Source: Pseudobacter sp. | GTDB lineage: Bacteria > Bacteroidota > Bacteroidia > Chitinophagales > Chitinophagaceae | Direction: 5' to 3' | Length of the DNA stretch: 64,000 nt | Assembly (NCBI GenBank): GCA_017849455.1 | Contig: JAFIGX010000022.1 | Location: 62,001 to 126,000, forward strand | Shown: positions 59,952 to 64,000 of the stretch, piece by piece | Position numbering within the stretch: the stretch's first letter is position 1 | Layout: each line of letters starts with the position of its first letter | Notes under the pieces: generated by a model | What the model was told of the DNA's origin: nothing | The model's database searches: none | The model's input: only the letters and a program-made list of their open reading frames with translations | Position numbers and translations under genes: made by a program

Positions 59952-62339
59952 ATGAAAAAGACATTACTGCTTACGACCCTCCTGTTAGTCTGCGCCCTGC
60001 TCACCTTCGCCAATGAAGGCAGCGGCATCATCAAAGGCAAAGTAAGAACGGCCGATGGCAAGCCTGCGGCCTTCGTGACCGTTCAGATCAAAGGCTCCAG
60101 GAAAAGTACCGTTACCGGTGAAGATGGCATCTTCGTTCTCAAAGGCATCGGCAGTGGCAGCCATGAAGTGGAAATTTCACTGGTAGGCTATGCCACTGCT
60201 ATCCAGTCGGTGACCATCCAGGATAATGAAACAGTGAATATCGCCATCACTCTCCAGCTCTCGGAAAGCCAGTTGAAGGAAGTGGTTTTCACCGGCGGTA
60301 AAAGAAAATTCATCCGCCGCTCCAGCGATTATGTGGCCAGGCTTCCGCTGAAGAACCTGGAAAATCCACAGGTCTACAATACGATCAGCGCCGAACTCCT
60401 GAAAGAACAATCCATCGTCAATTTCGATGATGCCATCAAGAATGCCCCTGGCATCGATAAGCTCTGGTCTTCCACAGGCCGCGGTGGTGACGGGGCCGCT
60501 TATTATTCCATCCGTGGCTTCAGTGTACAGCCTTCCATGATCAATGGTATTTCAGGACAAACCAATGGCGGACTGGACCCCGCCAATATCGAGCGGCTCG
60601 AAGTGATCAAAGGGCCATCCGGTACCTTGTTCGGCAGCAGCCTCGTTTCATTCGGCGGCCTCACCAATATCGTTACCAAAAAACCTTATGATTCTTTAGG
60701 TGGAGAGATTACCTATACCGGAGGCGGCTTCGGACTGAACCGGCTGGCATTCGATCTCAATACACCGGTCGATAAAGACAGGAACGTACTGCTCCGTGTA
60801 AACGGCGCCTATCATTATGAGAACAGCTTCCAGGATGCAGGTTTCAAAAAGAGTTTTTTCCTCGCCCCTTCCCTCACCTATAAAGTGAATGACAAACTCA
60901 ACTTTCAACTCAATTCGGAATTTTATAATGGCGAATCCACCAGCGCCCTGATGGTGTTCATCAACAGGACCCGCAAGCTGGTAGCCACCAATCCTGCCGA
61001 ACTGGGAATGGATTACAAAAGATCATTTACGAGCAATGATGTAACCATGAAAACACCCACGGTGAATATCTATGCCCAGGCCAATTATAAGATATCCGAT
61101 AGCTGGACCTCCCAAACCAATTTCTCCCATAGCAACCGCAAGTCGGATGGATATTATCAATACGTGATGTTCAACCTTCCCGGCGATTCGTTGTTGAACC
61201 GCTATGTGAGCGATCAGCATTCCACTACCCTTGCCACGGATATCCAGCAGAATTTCATCGGTGATTTCAGGATCGGCACCCTGCGCAACAGGATCGTGGC
61301 AGGTATCGATTATTACCAGGTGAAGACCATCAATAATAGCTTACCCTACGTTCTTTTCGATACCGTTCGTTCCGCCAAAGAAGACCCGAAATATACACGC
61401 CTTACACGTTCCGCACTGGACGCGCGTTTCGCCCAGTCCGGCACTCCGGCAAAAACAAATTCCACTTCCTCTACTTATAGCGCCTATGTTTCCGATGTGC
61501 TGAATCTCACCGACGAATTGATGGCGATGCTCAGCCTGCGGGTAGACCGCTTCGACAACAAAGGCACCTACAACCTCCAGACCATGAAGACCACCGGGGC
61601 TTTTGCACAAACTTCTTTCTCCCCGAAATTCGGGCTGATCTACCAGTTGGTGAAAGACAGGCTCTCGGTGTTCGGCAATTATATGAACGGTTTCCGCAAC
61701 GTGGCCGCCGTTACACAACCTGATCAGACCGTGAGCAATTTCAAACCACAACAGGCCAACCAGTGGGAAGGCGGTATCAAGGCCGACCTGCTCGATGGAA
61801 AGCTCACCGGCACGCTCAGCTATTATGATATCTATGTAACGAACGTTACCCGTCCCGATCCTGAGAAAGCAGGCTTCACCGTTCAGGATGGAAATATTTC
61901 CAGCAAAGGGTTCGAAGCAGATGTCATCGCCAATCCGATACCCGGGCTCAATATCATTGCAGGGTACAGTTACAATACGAGCCGGAACGACAAGACCGAC
62001 AGCACCATCAATAAACGCAGGCCCGTAAGTTCCGGCCCCGAACAACTGGTGAATGCCTGGATCAGTTACACTGCCGTACAGGGTTTATTGAAAGGTGCAG
62101 GCATCGGGATCGGTGGTAATTACGCCTCCGGGAACCTGATCACCAATAATGCCGTGAATGGTCAATTCACGCTCCCTTCTTACACGGTACTGAATGCAAC
62201 CCTTTTCTACAATGCAAAAACCTTTCGCATCGCAGTGAAAGTGGATAATTTAACGGACAAGAGATATTATAAAGGCTGGACCACCATGGAACCACAGATG
62301 CTCCGGAGAGTATCGGCCACGATAGGGTTCAGGTTCTAA
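59952..62339 (+). CDS. TonB-dependent siderophore-type receptor
   Basis: 795 aa from ATG 59952. Signal peptide MKKTLLLTTLLLVCALLTFA; a carboxypeptidase-like N-domain (about 25-105: GIIKGKVRTADGKPAAFVTV); plug (about 115-240) with IVNFDDAIKNAPGIDKLW, SIRGFSVQPSMINGIS, ERLEVIKGPSGTLFGSS and TNIVTKKPY; then a 22-strand barrel to the terminal aromatic RVSATIGFRF. The plug features suit ferric-siderophore receptors (TIGR01783-like). No iron box is recognised. An AraC regulator is divergent; whether it controls this gene is open. Confidence 0.92.
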   Translation: MKKTLLLTTLLLVCALLTFANEGSGIIKGKVRTADGKPAAFVTVQIKGSRKSTVTGEDGIFVLKGIGSGSHEVEISLVGYATAIQSVTIQDNETVNIAITLQLSESQLKEVVFTGGKRKFIRRSSDYVARLPLKNLENPQVYNTISAELLKEQSIVNFDDAIKNAPGIDKLWSSTGRGGDGAAYYSIRGFSVQPSMINGISGQTNGGLDPANIERLEVIKGPSGTLFGSSLVSFGGLTNIVTKKPYDSLGGEITYTGGGFGLNRLAFDLNTPVDKDRNVLLRVNGAYHYENSFQDAGFKKSFFLAPSLTYKVNDKLNFQLNSEFYNGESTSALMVFINRTRKLVATNPAELGMDYKRSFTSNDVTMKTPTVNIYAQANYKISDSWTSQTNFSHSNRKSDGYYQYVMFNLPGDSLLNRYVSDQHSTTLATDIQQNFIGDFRIGTLRNRIVAGIDYYQVKTINNSLPYVLFDTVRSAKEDPKYTRLTRSALDARFAQSGTPAKTNSTSSTYSAYVSDVLNLTDELMAMLSLRVDRFDNKGTYNLQTMKTTGAFAQTSFSPKFGLIYQLVKDRLSVFGNYMNGFRNVAAVTQPDQTVSNFKPQQANQWEGGIKADLLDGKLTGTLSYYDIYVTNVTRPDPEKAGFTVQDGNISSKGFEADVIANPIPGLNIIAGYSYNTSRNDKTDSTINKRRPVSSGPEQLVNAWISYTAVQGLLKGAGIGIGGNYASGNLITNNAVNGQFTLPSYTVLNATLFYNAKTFRIAVKVDNLTDKRYYKGWTTMEPQMLRRVSATIGFRF

Positions 62340-62341
62340 AC

Positions 62342-62373
62342 AAAAAAGCCCCGCAGGATTGCGGGGCTTTTTT
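62342..62373 (+). terminator. intrinsic terminator after the TonB receptor
   Basis: AAAAAAGCCCCGCA (62342-62355) pairs with TGCGGGGCTTTTTT (62360-62373), a perfect 14-bp stem with a GGAT loop. Works in both directions. Confidence 0.95.
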
Positions 62374-62491
62374 ATTGTACAAATTTTCAGATCATGAATA
62401 ATTAACCGTCGAATAATTACCTATCCTACCAGCGAACTCTGCAAAAATCGGTAAATTAGTGTGTGTACTATTCTACATTCAATTTATCGCC

Positions 62492-62959
62492 ATGGTACTG
62501 ATCGATCTCCACGTGAATGGGAGAGTCTTTCATATCGACACAGATCCCGCCACTCCTTTATTATATGTGTTGAGGAACCAACTGGCATTGAACGGGCCCA
62601 GGTATGGGTGCGGCCTACAGCAATGTGGGGCCTGCATGGTGCTGATCGATGGCAGGGCCGAGCCAGGTTGTATGCTGCCTGTGCAGGCTGTAAAAAATAA
62701 AAAGATCGTAACCCTGGAAGGACTGGCGAATAGCAACAACCATTTACACCCGGTACAGGAAGCATTTGTACAGGAACAGGCAGCCCAGTGCGGATACTGC
62801 CTTAATGGAATGGTGATCTCAGCCGTTTCATTACTGGACCAACATCCCAATCCCGATGATGCCACCATTCGCGCCGGCCTTCAACGATGCCTTTGCCGTT
62901 GCGGTACCCAGTCGAGGATCATGAAGGCTGTTAAACTCGCTGCCGCTAAGATGAAATAG
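62492..62959 (+). CDS. [2Fe-2S] subunit of a xanthine-dehydrogenase-family molybdoenzyme
   Basis: 155 aa electron-transfer subunit. Start MVLIDLHVNGRVFHIDTDP (ATG 62492). First cluster: YGCGLQQCGACMVLIDG and later GC; second cluster: QCGYCLNGMV with RCLCRCGTQSRI. This is the IorA/CoxS type. It transfers electrons from the molybdenum subunit encoded next (38 bp downstream). Substrate class (isoquinoline, aldehyde, nicotinate) undecided. Confidence 0.94.
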   Translation: MVLIDLHVNGRVFHIDTDPATPLLYVLRNQLALNGPRYGCGLQQCGACMVLIDGRAEPGCMLPVQAVKNKKIVTLEGLANSNNHLHPVQEAFVQEQAAQCGYCLNGMVISAVSLLDQHPNPDDATIRAGLQRCLCRCGTQSRIMKAVKLAAAKMK

Positions 62960-62998
62960 AACGATGCATGCTGCTGCACGTCATGTAACATTATTTAT

Positions 62999-64000
62999 AT
63001 GCACACTTCAAGAAGAGATTTTATCAGATCTACCGGATGCCTCACCATCGGTTTCTGTCTGGGCAAGTGGTCCCTTGCCGAATCAGTTCCCTTTGCACAG
63101 GAGTTACCTTCCGGCCTTCGGATGAACGACAGGATCAATGCCTGGCTGGAAGTGCTGGCCGATGGCCGCGTGCGGGTCTTCACAGGCAAGCTGGAACTCG
63201 GACAAGGTATCCGTACTGCCATTGCACAGGTAGCCGCTGAAGAGCTCGATCTCGAGATGCAACAGGTAGAAGTGAAACTCGTGGAGACAGGCATCACTCC
63301 CAATGAAGGATATACTGCCGGCAGCGCATCCATCGAGAACAGCGCCATGTCGGTACGATATGCCGCTGCCGCTGCCCGGCAAAAACTGATGGAAATGGCA
63401 TCACAAAAACTGGGCATTCCTCCGGCACAACTCCAGATGATGCACGGCGTCATCAGCCCGCTGGCCGGTGGCCGGAGCGTGAATTTTGCAGAGCTGCTGA
63501 ATGGCCAACAATTGACGGATGAAGTGCGGCAGCCCGTTCCTCTCAAACCAAAAGATCAATACCGTCTCGTTGGCAAAGCCATTCCCCGCGATGATATCGG
63601 CAGGATGGTGCTCGGTGAACCTGTCTATGTGCAGGACCTTCGTTTTCCAGGCATGGTGCATGCACGCATCGTGCATCCTCCCAATTACCAGGCAAAACTT
63701 TTGCAATTCGATGAAGCATCGATCAGGAAAAGATTTCCCGGTTTGCTGAAAATAGTGGTGAATGGAAGTTTCCTCGGTGTGATCGCTGCCGATGAATACA
63801 AGACTATGCAGGCACAGCAGGCGCTACAGCAAAATGCCAGGTGGTCGGCGCCGGATAAGCTGCTTTCACTCAATGGGCCTTCACTGATCGATCATATCAT
63901 TAGCCTGCCAACAAAAACCGAGCAGGTGCACAAAAAGGGAACGATCGATGGCAATGCAGGCATGACCCTGCAGGCACGCTATTTCAAACCGTATATCATG
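62999..64000 (+). CDS. molybdopterin-binding subunit of the same enzyme, cut by the window end
   Basis: 334 codons visible, open to the end of the window. The start ATG 62999 gives MHTSRRDFIRSTG, a twin-arginine export signal (SRRDFIRST), then LTIGFCLGKW. Next are the IorB-type sequences WLEVLADGRVRVFTGKLELG, QGIRTAIAQVAAEELDLEMQ, TPNEGYTAGSASIENSAMSV and VGKAIPRDDIGRMVLGEPVY. So it is a periplasmic single-polypeptide molybdenum subunit (normally about 700-750 aa) of the xanthine-oxidase family, unlike the cytoplasmic three-part enzymes. Confidence 0.92.
   Translation, partial: MHTSRRDFIRSTGCLTIGFCLGKWSLAESVPFAQELPSGLRMNDRINAWLEVLADGRVRVFTGKLELGQGIRTAIAQVAAEELDLEMQQVEVKLVETGITPNEGYTAGSASIENSAMSVRYAAAAARQKLMEMASQKLGIPPAQLQMMHGVISPLAGGRSVNFAELLNGQQLTDEVRQPVPLKPKDQYRLVGKAIPRDDIGRMVLGEPVYVQDLRFPGMVHARIVHPPNYQAKLLQFDEASIRKRFPGLLKIVVNGSFLGVIAADEYKTMQAQQALQQNARWSAPDKLLSLNGPSLIDHIISLPTKTEQVHKKGTIDGNAGMTLQARYFKPYIM

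Noticed and set aside
1-64000. CRISPR array, prophage, integrase or transposase
   Set aside because: No evenly spaced exact repeats and no phage structural, integrase or transposase motifs were seen.

Overview
The window looks like a chromosomal segment of a Bacteroidota bacterium, most likely family Chitinophagaceae (inference). The evidence is the -7 promoter box TAnnTTTG upstream of many genes, the lack of Shine-Dalgarno sequences, SusC-type carboxypeptidase-like N-domains on outer-membrane proteins, a type IX secretion C-terminal signal, a CusA-TolC fusion pump, and several families restricted to this phylum (DUF6728, DUF6660 and DUF6934-like proteins). I see no rRNA, tRNA, transposase, integrase, prophage or CRISPR array.

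Layout. 0-8.4 kb is mostly housekeeping: lysA (cut by the window edge), scpB, atpG, surE, lpxB, a truncated haemoglobin, a zinc-ribbon protein, rpiA and a MocR-type regulator. 8.4-10.2 kb is a small accessory stretch with an XRE regulator, a candidate structured RNA, a decayed ECF sigma factor and an unknown small protein. 10.2-16.2 kb holds a large MscS channel, an outer-membrane beta-barrel protein and an NTF2-like secreted protein. 16.2-25.0 kb is a minus-strand heavy-metal efflux operon: DUF6660 protein, CusA-TolC fusion, CusB-type adaptor, a six-helix membrane protein and a P1B-type ATPase. 25.0-25.7 kb is an AT-rich DUF6934 gene pair, followed by an aldo/keto reductase.

27-33 kb is a plus-strand multidrug RND operon in the order tolC-acrA-acrB, with an inverted-repeat element in each of its two intergenic gaps. 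33-40 kb has a VIT1-type transporter, aspA, proBA and two envelope proteins. 40-47 kb has a large secreted glycosidase-like protein, a phytoene-desaturase-like flavoprotein, a secreted esterase and an unusual NDP-kinase-fold protein. 47.4-48.6 kb is a toxin-antitoxin locus whose toxin is broken while its Panacea-type antitoxin is intact. 49-57 kb has a NUMOD4 HNH-like protein, a DUF983 protein, NDH-2, a T9SS-exported M43 protease, and a divergent AraC/PhyH pair. 57-64 kb has an SDR dehydrogenase, an AraC regulator with a broken paralogue beside it, a TonB-dependent siderophore-type receptor and the start of an aldehyde/isoquinoline-oxidoreductase-type molybdoenzyme.

Four signals go beyond gene content. 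(1) Five dispersed elements share an architecture (two arms of degenerate 7-8 bp words such as GTTTGTNG or GTTGGCAG, forming a long hairpin) although the words differ; one is translated in frame inside lpxB. (2) A region of about 290-350 nt upstream of the dead sigma factor has Bacteroidota promoter boxes, two nested long-helix domains and a terminator, and fits no RNA family I recognise. (3) A two-copy motif, GGATAAGGTTTA-N16/18-GATTAGTAC, occurs at 10.15 and 57.23 kb, each time followed by a hairpin. (4) Two nearly identical TTCAAAC-N14-TTCAAAC sites lie upstream of the SDR gene and of araC, which suggests a local regulon.
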